A stretch of 64,000 bases of DNA, taken from Haemophilus parainfluenzae (GTDB lineage Bacteria > Pseudomonadota > Gammaproteobacteria > Enterobacterales > Pasteurellaceae). The stretch lies in contig NZ_CP127167.1 of the NCBI RefSeq assembly GCF_036288925.1, forward strand, positions 310,001-374,000. The letters are read 5' to 3'. A program made the translations under genes and the position numbers. Positions within the stretch are counted from its first letter, which is position 1. Each line of letters opens with the position of its first letter. Shown here piece after piece: positions 1 through 8,123 of this stretch. A model generated the notes under the pieces. The model was not told where the DNA came from, did no database searches, and was given only the letters and a program-made list of their open reading frames with translations.

Positions 1-1
1 A

Positions 2-238
2 GTCTTTTCTGGTGTGATTGCTTCATATGGTGGGTATCTCTACCTACGTTTACGTCAAAGCCAAAAGCAAGCAGCCACTTTACAAAAAGAAAAAGAACAG
101 TTGAAAACTCAAAAAGCTGTTGCCGAAACTAAAGTTAAAAATTACCAAGTGAAACAGAAAAATGAAGAAAACCTTATTAGCCGTAACCGTACTAGCCTAC
201 TTGAGCGGATGCACCACGACGGCGACCTCCGTGATTAA
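2..238 (+). CDS. Phage i-spanin (Rz-like), 5' end outside window
   Basis: Inner-membrane spanin subunit that joins the outer-membrane partner to disrupt the outer membrane at lysis. The reading frame is open from the first bases, so the true start lies upstream. The visible part begins with the end of a membrane segment (VFSGVIASYGGYLYL) and continues as a charged Lys/Gln/Glu-rich coiled coil, the usual Rz layout. The o-spanin gene begins inside its 3' end in another frame, the classical overlapping Rz/Rz1 arrangement. Assignment rests on architecture and position in a Mu-like late operon; sequence similarity among spanins is weak. Confidence 0.75.
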   Translation, partial: VFSGVIASYGGYLYLRLRQSQKQAATLQKEKEQLKTQKAVAETKVKNYQVKQKNEENLISRNRTSLLERMHHDGDLRD

Positions 239-356
239 CCCTAGCTGTGCCGGTTTTAGCTTAATCAAAGCCAGCCGACAAGATACCACTGAAACCCTGC
301 GACAGGTTGCCGTGCATAACGCCACCTATCGCCAAATTTGTGAAGAACAACCCTAA
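162..356 (+). CDS. Phage o-spanin (Rz1-like lipoprotein)
   Basis: A 64-residue outer-membrane lipoprotein predicted to pair with the overlapping i-spanin. It has a lysine-start signal peptide and a lipobox LSGC with the lipidated cysteine at about residue 17, followed by a short periplasmic chain with two further cysteines. It is out of frame with the i-spanin and overlaps it by 77 bp. Its stop codon overlaps the next start (TAATG), so translation is probably coupled to the zinc-finger gene downstream. Confidence 0.8.
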   Translation: MKKTLLAVTVLAYLSGCTTTATSVINPSCAGFSLIKASRQDTTETLRQVAVHNATYRQICEEQP

Positions 357-583
357 TGGCAGATGTATTAGACCAATTAAATGAGCGAGAAGAAACCCTC
401 TTACAAAACATACTCGCCCCACATTTAGATACCGAATTGAGCGATGATGAAGTGGACGCAATTGCCGAAGCTGGTCGCCAATGTAGCGAATGTGGCTTGC
501 CCATTCCCACTGCACGCTTGCGTGCGAATCCATTCGCTCACCGCTGTGTAAGTTGTCAGCAAGACTGGGAGGAAGGACGATGA
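356..583 (+). CDS. DksA/TraR-type C4 zinc finger protein
   Basis: A 75-residue protein of the TraR/DksA family found in the same place in Mu and FluMu-like phages. The C4 zinc finger is visible as CSECG followed about 20 residues later by CVSCQ, after an acidic helical N-terminus. Family members bind RNA polymerase through the secondary channel; the role in Mu-like phages is not settled. The stop overlaps the next start (ATGA), which indicates translational coupling. Confidence 0.85.
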   Translation: MADVLDQLNEREETLLQNILAPHLDTELSDDEVDAIAEAGRQCSECGLPIPTARLRANPFAHRCVSCQQDWEEGR

Positions 584-909
584 TTAGCGAATTTTGGGAA
601 TTCGTGCGATCCAATTTTGGTGTTATTTCCACCCTGATTGCGATTTTTATCGGGGCATTTTGGCTCAAACTCGACAGCAAATACGCTAAAAAGCACGATT
701 TAAGCCAACTTGCCAACATTGCCCGCAGCCACGATAACCGCCTAGCAACGCTGGAAAGCAAAGTGGAAAACTTACCGACTGCGGTCGATGTGGAACGCTT
801 AAAAACCTTGGTGACCGATGTCAAAGGCGATACCAAAGCTACCTCACGCCAAGTCGATGCGATGAGCCACCAAATGGGCTTGTTATTAGAAGCAAAATTA
901 AAGGAATGA
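580..909 (+). CDS. DUF2730 family protein (Mu gp25-like)
   Basis: A 109-residue protein with one N-terminal membrane helix (about residues 9-28, FGVISTLIAIFIGAFWL) and a long coiled-coil tail. This matches the Mu gp25/DUF2730 family between the zinc finger and the DNA-packaging genes. The start at 580 overlaps the upstream stop; longer upstream extension in this frame would run through the zinc-finger gene and has no ribosome-binding site. Function unknown, possibly membrane-associated. Confidence 0.8.
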   Translation: MISEFWEFVRSNFGVISTLIAIFIGAFWLKLDSKYAKKHDLSQLANIARSHDNRLATLESKVENLPTAVDVERLKTLVTDVKGDTKATSRQVDAMSHQMGLLLEAKLKE

Positions 910-913
910 TGAA

Positions 914-1210
914 ATGTCGTTTAAAGAATTGATTAAACAAGATCAACGTTTAGTGATTTTACGCTCCCTTGTGGACGCAGGCTATGATGCCAACGAATCT
1001 ATTTTAGATGATTGTTTGGCACTTTATGGGCATAAAATTAGCCGTGATTTAGTCCGCAACCACCTCAACTGGTTAGAAGAGCAAGATTTGGTGAAAATTG
1101 AACGCCTAGGTAATAGTTTTATGATTGCCAAAATCACCCAGCGTGGGCTTGATGTAGCAAATGGCGAAGCCGTGGTGGATGGTGTCAAGAAGCCCGCTCC
1201 TAAAATTTAA
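914..1210 (+). CDS. Mu gp26-like winged-helix protein
   Basis: A 98-residue protein resembling the Mu gp26 family (ArsR-like winged helix). The middle reads as helix-turn-helix plus wing (SRDLVRNHLNWLEEQDLVKIER). It lies between DUF2730 and DUF3486 genes as in other Mu-like phages, suggesting a packaging or regulatory accessory role; no direct function is known. The stop codon is followed by a 33-bp gap made of TTTAAA boxes at 11-bp intervals. Confidence 0.75.
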   Translation: MSFKELIKQDQRLVILRSLVDAGYDANESILDDCLALYGHKISRDLVRNHLNWLEEQDLVKIERLGNSFMIAKITQRGLDVANGEAVVDGVKKPAPKI

Positions 1211-1244
1211 GCCGCATTTAAAGCTGATTTAAAGGAGGTTTAAA
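1206..1244 (+). repeat. TTTAAA boxes at 11-bp spacing, cluster 1
   Basis: TTTAAG at 1206 and TTTAAA at 1217, 1228 and 1239 start exactly 11 bp apart. The third spacer supplies the GGAGG ribosome-binding site, and the last box runs into the ATG of the next gene. Four similar clusters occur in other prophage gaps. Function unknown. Confidence 0.75.
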
Positions 1245-1816
1245 TGAGTGAAAAAAATACCCGAGGGCGTGCAAGTAAAGTCGATTTATTGCCACCGAAC
1301 ATTAAAACCCAACTGGCAATGATGCTGCGGGATAAGCAGTATTCACAGGCGGAAATTTTAGAAGAAATTAACGACTTAATCCGTGACTGTGGTTTGCCTG
1401 AAAATATGCAACTTAGCAAAACAGGCTTAAACCGTTATGCCAGCCGAATGGAGAAAGTGGGTGCGAAAATTCGACAAGCCCGAGAAGTGGCAGAGATTTG
1501 GACAAAGCAATTTGGTGAAGAAAACACAAAAACTGATATTGGCAAACAAGCCATCGAATTAGTGAAATACTTAGCGTGGGATTTGTCTAGCAAATTAAGT
1601 GAATCTGATAACGTTGCGCCAAAAGAATTGGCTATGCTTGCAAATACCGTGCAACGACTGGAACAAGCCGCAAGTTTAAGTTATGAGCGTGAACGCAAAA
1701 TCCGTAAAGAAGTAGCGCAATTAGCGGCAGAAACCGCTGAAAAAGTGGTGATGCAGGCGGGGCTTTCAGCCGATACGGTCGCCCAAATCAAGCAACAAAT
1801 TTTAGGAATTGCCTAA
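1244..1816 (+). CDS. DUF3486 family, Mu gp27-like (likely small terminase)
   Basis: A 190-residue protein of the DUF3486/Mu gp27 family, encoded directly upstream of the large terminase and generally taken as the small terminase or DNA-recognition partner. The N-terminal half has a helix-turn-helix-like stretch (YSQAEILEEINDLIRDCG and following); the C-terminal half is helical. GGAGG lies at a normal distance from the ATG. Stop and next start overlap (TAATG). The small-terminase role is inferred from family and position. Confidence 0.8.
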   Translation: MSEKNTRGRASKVDLLPPNIKTQLAMMLRDKQYSQAEILEEINDLIRDCGLPENMQLSKTGLNRYASRMEKVGAKIRQAREVAEIWTKQFGEENTKTDIGKQAIELVKYLAWDLSSKLSESDNVAPKELAMLANTVQRLEQAASLSYERERKIRKEVAQLAAETAEKVVMQAGLSADTVAQIKQQILGIA

Positions 1817-3342
1817 TGCAAGCCTTACCCGACTTAATCCCCTTTGATCCAAATGCCTTACTGCTTGGCTATCAAAAACGCTGGGTGGCAGATGGCAGTC
1901 AGCTCAAAATTGCCGAAAAATCCCGTCGAACAGGTTTAACCTGGGCGGAAGCAGCCGATGATGTAATGATTGCTAGCCTCGCCAAATCTGAAGGTGGTTC
2001 AGATGTTTTCTATATTGGCTCCAACAAAGAGATGGCACGAGAATTTATTGATGCTTGTGCAATGTGGGCAGCACAATTTAACCGTGCGGCAGGCAAAATC
2101 CAAGAAGAGCTATTACAAGACGAAGACAAAGATATTCTCACTTATGTGATTTACTTTGCTTCAGGCTTCAAAATTAAGGCGTTATCCAGTAACCCGAAAA
2201 ACCTGCGGGGTATGCAAGGGGTCGTCTGTATTGATGAAGCTGCCTTCCATGAAAAATTGGCCGAAGTGTTAAAAGCCGCACTTGCTCTCACGATGTGGGG
2301 GGCAAAAGTGCGGTTAATTTCCACCCATAATGGCGTGGATAACTTATTCAACCAGCTGATACAAGACAGCCGTGCTGGGCGAAAAAGCTACTCGGTGCAT
2401 ACCATCACCCTTGATGATGCTTGTGCGGAGGGCTTATATCAACGTATTTGCCAAGTCAGCAAACAGCCGTGGACGCCTGAAAAAGAAGCTGCATGGAAAG
2501 CTGGTCTGTTGCGTGAAACCGCCACCGAAGACGATGCACTGGAAGAATACTACTGCGTGCCCAAAGCCAGTTCTGGGGCGTATATCCCACGCCCAATGAT
2601 TGAGCATGCAGCGACAGAAGGCAAGGTCAAACTGCGTTTTGAGTGCGACACCAAATTTATGGAATGGACGGAAGACGAACGCACGGTCATCACCAGTGAA
2701 TTTTGCCTTACTCAATTACTACCGCACTTGCAAGCCCTTAATCCTGACCGCCGACACGCCTTTGGGGTGGATTTTGCCCGCAGTGCTGACTTAAGCGTTT
2801 ATGCCGTCTGTGCCGTACAACCTGACACCGCACGCCATTTTGACTTAACGCTGGAAATCAAAAACTGCCCATACAACCAACAAAAACAAATAATGCTGTT
2901 TATGTTGGCAAATCTGCCACGCTTTATTGGTGCTGCCTTTGACGCCACCGGCAACGGCGGCTATTTGGCAGAAGCAGCTTTAATTCGCTACGGCAGTAGT
3001 ATGGTCGAAGCGGTGCAACTGAATGAAAAATGGTATCGGGAGTGGATGCCGAAATATAAAGCCTTGTATGAGTCGGGTTATATCCAAATCCCGAAAGATG
3101 AAGAAATCATCTTAGACCACGGGCATATTCAGGTGATTAACGGCGTACCAAAAATTGACAAAGCCCGATCTAAAGACAAATCAGGCAAACGCCACGGCGA
3201 TAGTGCGGTGGCGTATTGCATGGCAGTGCGTGCCAGTTATATGACAGGCGGTGAAATTGATTTTATCCCACTACCCGACAAACATTCAGACCGCAACAAT
3301 GACGAATTTGATGACTTTATGCCCAACGATTGGGACTGGTAA
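1816..3342 (+). CDS. Terminase large subunit (Mu gp28-like)
   Basis: ATP-driven DNA packaging motor and headful nuclease. Of the 508 residues, the N-terminal ATPase has an atypical Walker A region around residues 35-42 (SRRTGLTWA) and a Walker B VVCIDEAAF near 135-143. The C-terminal RNase H-like nuclease begins at GVDFARSADLSVY (about 316-328), with another acidic site in AFDATGNGGYLAE. Length and gene order match Mu gp28. A complete, apparently functional gene. Confidence 0.92.
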   Translation: MQALPDLIPFDPNALLLGYQKRWVADGSQLKIAEKSRRTGLTWAEAADDVMIASLAKSEGGSDVFYIGSNKEMAREFIDACAMWAAQFNRAAGKIQEELLQDEDKDILTYVIYFASGFKIKALSSNPKNLRGMQGVVCIDEAAFHEKLAEVLKAALALTMWGAKVRLISTHNGVDNLFNQLIQDSRAGRKSYSVHTITLDDACAEGLYQRICQVSKQPWTPEKEAAWKAGLLRETATEDDALEEYYCVPKASSGAYIPRPMIEHAATEGKVKLRFECDTKFMEWTEDERTVITSEFCLTQLLPHLQALNPDRRHAFGVDFARSADLSVYAVCAVQPDTARHFDLTLEIKNCPYNQQKQIMLFMLANLPRFIGAAFDATGNGGYLAEAALIRYGSSMVEAVQLNEKWYREWMPKYKALYESGYIQIPKDEEIILDHGHIQVINGVPKIDKARSKDKSGKRHGDSAVAYCMAVRASYMTGGEIDFIPLPDKHSDRNNDEFDDFMPNDWDW

Positions 3343-3353
3343 GGACAAGCCAA

Positions 3354-4916
3354 ATGCAAAGTAAAATTTTAGATATTCACGGCAACCCATTCCGCTTTGA
3401 AGAGGATATGCAAACGGAAAGCGAAAGTCGCTTAATGCCGCTGCAATACCATTACAGCGATCACCCAGCCAGTGGACTAACCCCTGCTAAAGCAGCTCGT
3501 ATTTTACGAGCGGCTGAACAAGGTGATTTAGTCGCACAGGCAGAACTCGCTGAAGATATGGAAGAGAAAGACACTCATATTCTCTCAGAACTCAGTAAAC
3601 GACGTGGCGCAATCACAGCGGTCGATTGGCAAATCAAGCCCCCACGCAATGCCATGCCGGAAGAACAGCGTGATACTGAAATGTTGCAAGAAATCCTAGA
3701 AGATGCCGTATGGTTAGACGATTGCATTTTTGATGCAACAGACGCTATTTTAAAAGGCTTTTCCTGCCAAGAAATTGAGTGGGAACAAGGCTTAGTGGGC
3801 GGAATGAAGCTGATTAAAAACGTGCATTGGCGTGATCCAGCGTGGTTTATGACACCGGCTTACCAACGCAACAGCCTACGTTTACGCGATGGCACACTCG
3901 AAGGGGCTGAAATGCAACAATTCGGCTGGGTAAAACACGTTTCCCGTGCCAAAACGGGTTATTTAAGCCGCATTGGGCTGGTCCGCACTTTGGTCTGGCC
4001 GTTTATCTTTAAAAATTATTCGGTGCGTGATTTTGCCGAATTTTTGGAAATTTACGGCTTACCGCTGCGCTTGGGTAAATACCCAGAGGGCGCAACCGAT
4101 AAAGAGAAACAAACCTTACTGCGTGCGGTGATGAGTATCGGACACAACGCAGGCGGCATTATTCCGCGTGGTATGGAACTGGAATTTGAAAAAGCAGCAG
4201 ACGGTTCCGACAGCACCTTTATGGCAATGATTGAATGGGCGGAAAAATCAGCCAGTAAAGCTATTTTAGGCGGCACACTCACCAGCCAAGCAGACGGTGC
4301 AACCAGTACCAACGCCTTAGGCAACGTGCATAATGATGTACGGTTAGAAATTCGCAATGCCGATTTAAAACGCCTTGCAGCCACCTTAACCCGTGATTTG
4401 GTCTATCCGCTTTATACGCTCAACTGCAAATCGTTCAACGACGCCCGTCGCATTCCACGCTTTGAATTTGACGTGGCAGAAAGCGAAGATTTGAACGCCT
4501 TTGCCGATGGCTTAAACAAACTGGTGGATATTGGTTTTAGAATCCCGAAACAATGGGCGCACGATAAATTGCAAGTGCCAATCGCTACTGAAAATGAAGA
4601 GGTGTTGGCAAAATCTTTCCAAAATCCGACCGCTTACCTCAATACCAAGTCAGAGGGCAAGATGGCGGTGCTATCGGTGCAACGTGATCTCGAAGAATTG
4701 TTAGAGAACCTTGAGCCAAGTGCGGAAGATTACCAAGCCGTTATCGACCCGCTATTGAAACCCGTGGTCGAAGCCTTGCAAAAAGGTGGTTATGAGTATG
4801 CCCAAGGAAAAGTAGCTACCCTTTATGCTGAAATGAACGATGAAGAGCTAGAAACCTTGCTTACTCGTGCCATTTTTGTCAGCGACCTATTAGGACGAGC
4901 CAATGCCAAACGATAA
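3354..4916 (+). CDS. Portal protein (DUF935, Mu gp29-like)
   Basis: Ring protein at the head vertex through which DNA passes. It has 520 residues from the ATG at 3354, which has AAGGA just upstream and sits 11 bp after the terminase stop; a start at 3330 would overlap the terminase without a ribosome-binding site. Typical DUF935 content includes GFSCQEIEWE, the WP-F-KNY stretch and the LGGTLTSQADG segment. Its 3' end overlaps the MuF gene by 14 bp. Confidence 0.9.
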   Translation: MQSKILDIHGNPFRFEEDMQTESESRLMPLQYHYSDHPASGLTPAKAARILRAAEQGDLVAQAELAEDMEEKDTHILSELSKRRGAITAVDWQIKPPRNAMPEEQRDTEMLQEILEDAVWLDDCIFDATDAILKGFSCQEIEWEQGLVGGMKLIKNVHWRDPAWFMTPAYQRNSLRLRDGTLEGAEMQQFGWVKHVSRAKTGYLSRIGLVRTLVWPFIFKNYSVRDFAEFLEIYGLPLRLGKYPEGATDKEKQTLLRAVMSIGHNAGGIIPRGMELEFEKAADGSDSTFMAMIEWAEKSASKAILGGTLTSQADGATSTNALGNVHNDVRLEIRNADLKRLAATLTRDLVYPLYTLNCKSFNDARRIPRFEFDVAESEDLNAFADGLNKLVDIGFRIPKQWAHDKLQVPIATENEEVLAKSFQNPTAYLNTKSEGKMAVLSVQRDLEELLENLEPSAEDYQAVIDPLLKPVVEALQKGGYEYAQGKVATLYAEMNDEELETLLTRAIFVSDLLGRANAKR

Positions 4917-6252
4917 CAACACACCACCCAAGGGCAACGCCATTGATATGGGCTATGTGCTACGCCTAGAACCTGAGCTTGCGGTGGATTATCTGCGAGC
5001 CAAAGGTGTGAACATTACTTGGAACTGGCACGAACAGTTAGAAAGTGCGCACGCCCGAGCCTTCACCGTGGCAAAAGCCACCAAAGCGGAAGTGCTAGAC
5101 ACTATTCGTTGGGCAACTGAACAAGCGATCGCCAACGGCACCAGTGAGCGGGAATACATTAAAAACCTTGAGCCGATGTTGAAAGAGTTAGGTTGGTGGG
5201 GCAAAGCAATGGACGAAAATGGCAACACGGTGCAACTGGGCAGCCCTCGCCGTTTACGCACGATTTTACGCACCAATAAATCCACCGCCTACCACGCGGC
5301 ACGCTACGCTCAACAAATGGAAAACGTGGACGAACAGCCCTATTGGCGTTATGTTGCCGTTAATGACAGCCGCACCCGAGCCAGCCATTTAGCCCTGCAC
5401 GGTAAAATTTATCGTGCTGATGACCCCATTTGGCAGACAATGTACCCGCCGAATGATTGGGGGTGCCGTTGCCGTGTGGAAGCCTTGAGTGAATATGCCG
5501 TGCAAAGTCGTGGGCTTAAAATTTCAAGTAGCGATGGCGAAATGGAAACGGAAGAAGCGGTGGTAGGTATTGATAAAGACACAGGCGAAAAAATTCGCAC
5601 CACGGTCAGCAAAATCAAAACCGACCAAGGAGAAATGAAAGTCGGTGCAGGTTGGAATTACAATGTGGGGTCAGCCGCATTTGGCACGGATATTGCCGTG
5701 TTGCGTAAATTGCAACAGGTGAAAAATCGAGAGTTAAGACAGCAGACTATTCAGGCGATTAACAACAGCGAAGCACGCCATAAAGCCTTTTCCGATTGGG
5801 TGTTGGCAAATTTGGGCAAGCGAGGGGCAAGTGCAAGATATATGTCGGCAGGGTTAGTCTCTACGGAAATTGCGGAAGCTGTAACAGAAATAACCCAAGG
5901 CGGAAAAAATGCAGAATTGGTTTTAGTAATGTCAGAAAAACGTTTGGCTCACGCAAATAGTGATAAACATCACGAAGGCGGTGTCGGACTAACAACTGAA
6001 GAGTATGCATCTATTTCTCGCATTGTTGCAAATCCAAGCCTTGTTTTATGGGATACCCTAGAGGGGCATAATAATTTGATTTACATCAATCAAGAACGAA
6101 CTATTCAGGTAATTGTTGATGTGCCAAATAAACACTCAATTAAACCTAAGGAAAAAGTAGATGCAATCATCAATGCTTATAAAGTTGATATGAACAACGT
6201 GAAAAGACAGCTTTCAGGTGGGAATTATGTATTGCTTAAAGGAAAACTGTAA
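4903..6252 (+). CDS. MuF/gp30 minor head protein with C-terminal nuclease-like domain
   Basis: A 449-residue head-morphogenesis protein. The MuF/SPP1 gp7 domain covers roughly residues 50-200, ending in the conserved YPPNDWGCRCRVEAL motif. After a linker, about residues 320-449 form a separate domain with scattered His and a TxEEYxxIxxIVxNPxLVLWDT pattern, which I match from memory to the PBECR2 (Barnase-EndoU-ColicinE5/D-RelE-like) fold often fused to MuF proteins. MuF proteins are packaged in small numbers, so such tails may be delivered into the host with the DNA. The nuclease assignment is moderately confident. Confidence 0.82.
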   Translation: MPNDNNTPPKGNAIDMGYVLRLEPELAVDYLRAKGVNITWNWHEQLESAHARAFTVAKATKAEVLDTIRWATEQAIANGTSEREYIKNLEPMLKELGWWGKAMDENGNTVQLGSPRRLRTILRTNKSTAYHAARYAQQMENVDEQPYWRYVAVNDSRTRASHLALHGKIYRADDPIWQTMYPPNDWGCRCRVEALSEYAVQSRGLKISSSDGEMETEEAVVGIDKDTGEKIRTTVSKIKTDQGEMKVGAGWNYNVGSAAFGTDIAVLRKLQQVKNRELRQQTIQAINNSEARHKAFSDWVLANLGKRGASARYMSAGLVSTEIAEAVTEITQGGKNAELVLVMSEKRLAHANSDKHHEGGVGLTTEEYASISRIVANPSLVLWDTLEGHNNLIYINQERTIQVIVDVPNKHSIKPKEKVDAIINAYKVDMNNVKRQLSGGNYVLLKGKL

Positions 6253-6253
6253 G

Positions 6254-6334
6254 TGTTATGGTGGGGGTTGAACCCACGATATACATATGCCATTAAAGAA
6301 TGGGAATGCCGCGTTACCATTTCGCCACATAACA
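6254..6334 (-). tRNA. tRNA-like element, probable pseudo-tRNA
   Basis: Read on the minus strand this 81-nt segment has a perfect 7-bp acceptor stem (TGTTATG/CATAACA), a 3-bp D stem with a GG-containing loop, and a perfect T arm (GTGGG, loop TTCAACC, CCCAC). The anticodon region does not fold normally: GGCATT and AATGGC pair with one mismatch around a 10-nt loop. No CCA follows. The TTCCCAT stretch would suggest anticodon CCC (Gly), but its flanks do not pair. It lies antisense in the gap between the MuF and gpG genes. Confidence 0.5.
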
Positions 6335-6389
6335 CTCACAGTTTTAGTTCCGTTCAATTTACGCCCAAATATCAGGAAAGTCAAATTAT

Positions 6390-6824
6390 ATGCATATTGA
6401 ATATAAATTCGATACCAACGCTATTCAGCAGAAATTTAAAAAGCTAGCGCAGGTGATGGACGGACGAGATATTACCCGCAAAGTAGCAGGCGTATTACGC
6501 CAAGAAGCCGAAAAAGCCTTTGACCAAGAAAAAACGCCCGAAGGAGAAAGCTGGGAAAAATTAAACGAAGATTACAAAAAACGCCGAGACGCGGCAGGCT
6601 ACACCGGCAAAATGTTGCAGGTTACGGGCGATTTGGTGACAAGCCTGAATATCGACTATGGTGACAACTTTGCTGTAATCGGAGCCAGCGAACCCTATGG
6701 GCAATATCACCAACAAGGCACAGAGAAAATGCCGGCACGCCCATTCCTTGGCTTAAGCGATGAGGGCGTGAAAGAAATTAAAGCCATTTTAGACCGTGAA
6801 TTGTCGAAATTAGCCCAAGAATAG
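6390..6824 (+). CDS. Virion morphogenesis protein gpG (Mu gp31-like)
   Basis: A 144-residue member of the phage virion morphogenesis family (Mu G, tail completion or head-tail joining). Visible family features are the RAEAEKAF-like helix, the EGESWEKL segment and the C-terminal YGQYHQQGTEKMPARPFLGL motif, which is highly typical. It follows the tRNA-like element, so the usual tight MuF-gpG spacing is widened by about 135 bp here. Confidence 0.87.
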   Translation: MHIEYKFDTNAIQQKFKKLAQVMDGRDITRKVAGVLRQEAEKAFDQEKTPEGESWEKLNEDYKKRRDAAGYTGKMLQVTGDLVTSLNIDYGDNFAVIGASEPYGQYHQQGTEKMPARPFLGLSDEGVKEIKAILDRELSKLAQE

Positions 6825-7055
6825 GCTAAAATGCTAAATATCGCCACAGAGAGATTTTAAGAGCTGATTAAACTGAATTTATATCATTTTACGTCTCAAA
6901 AAATTTAAACGTGCTTAAACGCATTTAAACGGCATTTAAACGCTATTCTAATTTAAACCTTTCTCTAATTTTCCACCGCTGACTTTCAGCGGTTTTATTT
7001 TAGGCTGATATATCACAAATCCGCCCATTCCTCCCTTTACCGCAAAATAGCGGTT
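6825..7055 (+). promoter_or_regulatory. Regulatory gap upstream of gpI: TTTAAA boxes and terminator
   Basis: A 231-bp gap. It holds TTTAAG at 6856 and ATTAAA 11 bp later, then a box cluster at 6904, 6914 (CTTAAA), 6924, 6935 and 6952. A hairpin terminator follows, and a small hairpin ACCGC/GCGGT (7039-7054) abuts the gpI start. In Mu a late promoter (P_I) precedes gene I, so transcription probably restarts here; I could not identify promoter elements with confidence. Confidence 0.55.
6975..7001 (+). terminator. Rho-independent terminator between gpG and gpI
   Basis: Perfect 8-bp stem ACCGCTGA/TCAGCGGT with a 3-nt loop, followed by TTTATTTT. It would end the head-gene transcript before the protease/scaffold gene. 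Confidence 0.75.
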
Positions 7056-8123
7056 ATGAAAGCAGAAAAAACCTCTTTAGCGGTACTCACCGCCCAACTC
7101 ACTAGCCCCGATGGTTGGCAGCAACTTCTCCCCAAGGGCGAATTTCGCTCACGGGACGGCTCGCCCGCCGACGTGGCGCATTGGTTTATTGATGAAACCA
7201 TTGCCAATCAGCTTATCGAAAAAGCCCGTGGGCTTAAGCAAGATTTGCTGGTTGATTACGATCACGAAACCATTCTCAAAGCCAAAAACGGTATTGATGC
7301 AGGCAACGTGGTGGCGGCAGGTTGGTTTAATGCCGATGAAATTCAATGGTTCGATGATGACGAACGCCAAGGGCTTTACATTAAGCCACGTTGGACACCG
7401 AAAGCCTATCAACAAATCAAAGACGGTGAATTTGCTTTTTTAAGTGCGGTTTTCCCCTATGACGAAAACGGCACGCCTCTTGAACTCCGAATGGCAGCCC
7501 TAACCAATGACCCAGGCATTACTGGTATGCAACGGTTAGCCGTGCTTTCGGCAACCCTTAACCCACAGGAGAACGTCAAAATGCCTGAATCCTTACGCAA
7601 ATTACTGGCAAAACTGGGTGTAGAAATCGCAGAAGGTGTAGAGCTAACCGAAGAGCAAGCCAACACCGCTTTAAATGCCCTTGAAACCTTGCAAACCGAC
7701 AAAACCAAAGCCGATGGGCAAGTGGCAACTTTAAGTGCAAAAAATACTGAAGTGGATCTTTCCCAATATGTACCAAAAGCGACTTATGACGCGGTAATGA
7801 GCCAAGTGGCGGTGTTATCAGCAAAAAACGATGAAGTAGATATCGACAACCACATTTCCAAAGCCCGTAACGAAGGGCGTGCAGTGGAAGCCGAAGTGGA
7901 CTATTTAAAACAATTCGGCAAACAACAAGGCGTGGCAGCGTTATCAGCAATGTTGGAAAAACGCCCACAAATTGCCGTGCTATCGGCGCAACAAACCCAA
8001 ACCACCAAGGTGGAAAAGCCCGTTGAAAAAGGCACTGCTGTGTTAAGTGCTGCCGATAAAGAAGCAGCGAAATTATTGGGTATCTCTGAACAAGATTACG
8101 CAAAAGAACTGGAGGCGAAATAA
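7056..8123 (+). CDS. Head maturation protease gpI with nested scaffold
   Basis: A 355-residue Mu I-like protein: an N-terminal protease (residues 1 to about 170) and a C-terminal scaffold used in prohead assembly. The motif LSA recurs seven times (FAFLSA, LAVLSA, VATLSA, VAVLSA, VAALSA, IAVLSA, TAVLSA), six of them from the protease/scaffold junction onward; these may be processing sites or packing motifs. An internal in-frame start with its own ribosome-binding site begins the scaffold-only product. The 7056 ATG has no clear Shine-Dalgarno and sits beside a small hairpin. Confidence 0.85.
   Translation: MKAEKTSLAVLTAQLTSPDGWQQLLPKGEFRSRDGSPADVAHWFIDETIANQLIEKARGLKQDLLVDYDHETILKAKNGIDAGNVVAAGWFNADEIQWFDDDERQGLYIKPRWTPKAYQQIKDGEFAFLSAVFPYDENGTPLELRMAALTNDPGITGMQRLAVLSATLNPQENVKMPESLRKLLAKLGVEIAEGVELTEEQANTALNALETLQTDKTKADGQVATLSAKNTEVDLSQYVPKATYDAVMSQVAVLSAKNDEVDIDNHISKARNEGRAVEAEVDYLKQFGKQQGVAALSAMLEKRPQIAVLSAQQTQTTKVEKPVEKGTAVLSAADKEAAKLLGISEQDYAKELEAK
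7581..8123 (+). CDS. Scaffold protein gpZ, in-frame internal start within gpI
   Basis: In Mu the scaffold Z is made from an internal start in gene I. Here ATG 7581 is in frame with gpI and preceded by AGGAG at about 8 bp, giving a 180-residue product starting MPESLRKLLAKL. It retains most of the LSA motifs and a coiled-coil-like central part. Independent translation is inferred from the ribosome-binding site and the Mu precedent. Confidence 0.65.
   Translation: MPESLRKLLAKLGVEIAEGVELTEEQANTALNALETLQTDKTKADGQVATLSAKNTEVDLSQYVPKATYDAVMSQVAVLSAKNDEVDIDNHISKARNEGRAVEAEVDYLKQFGKQQGVAALSAMLEKRPQIAVLSAQQTQTTKVEKPVEKGTAVLSAADKEAAKLLGISEQDYAKELEAK

Noticed and set aside
261..836. 191-codon antisense frame over the zinc-finger and DUF2730 genes
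   Set aside because: It overlaps several well-supported phage genes, has no ribosome-binding site or family resemblance, and looks like a shadow of their codon bias.
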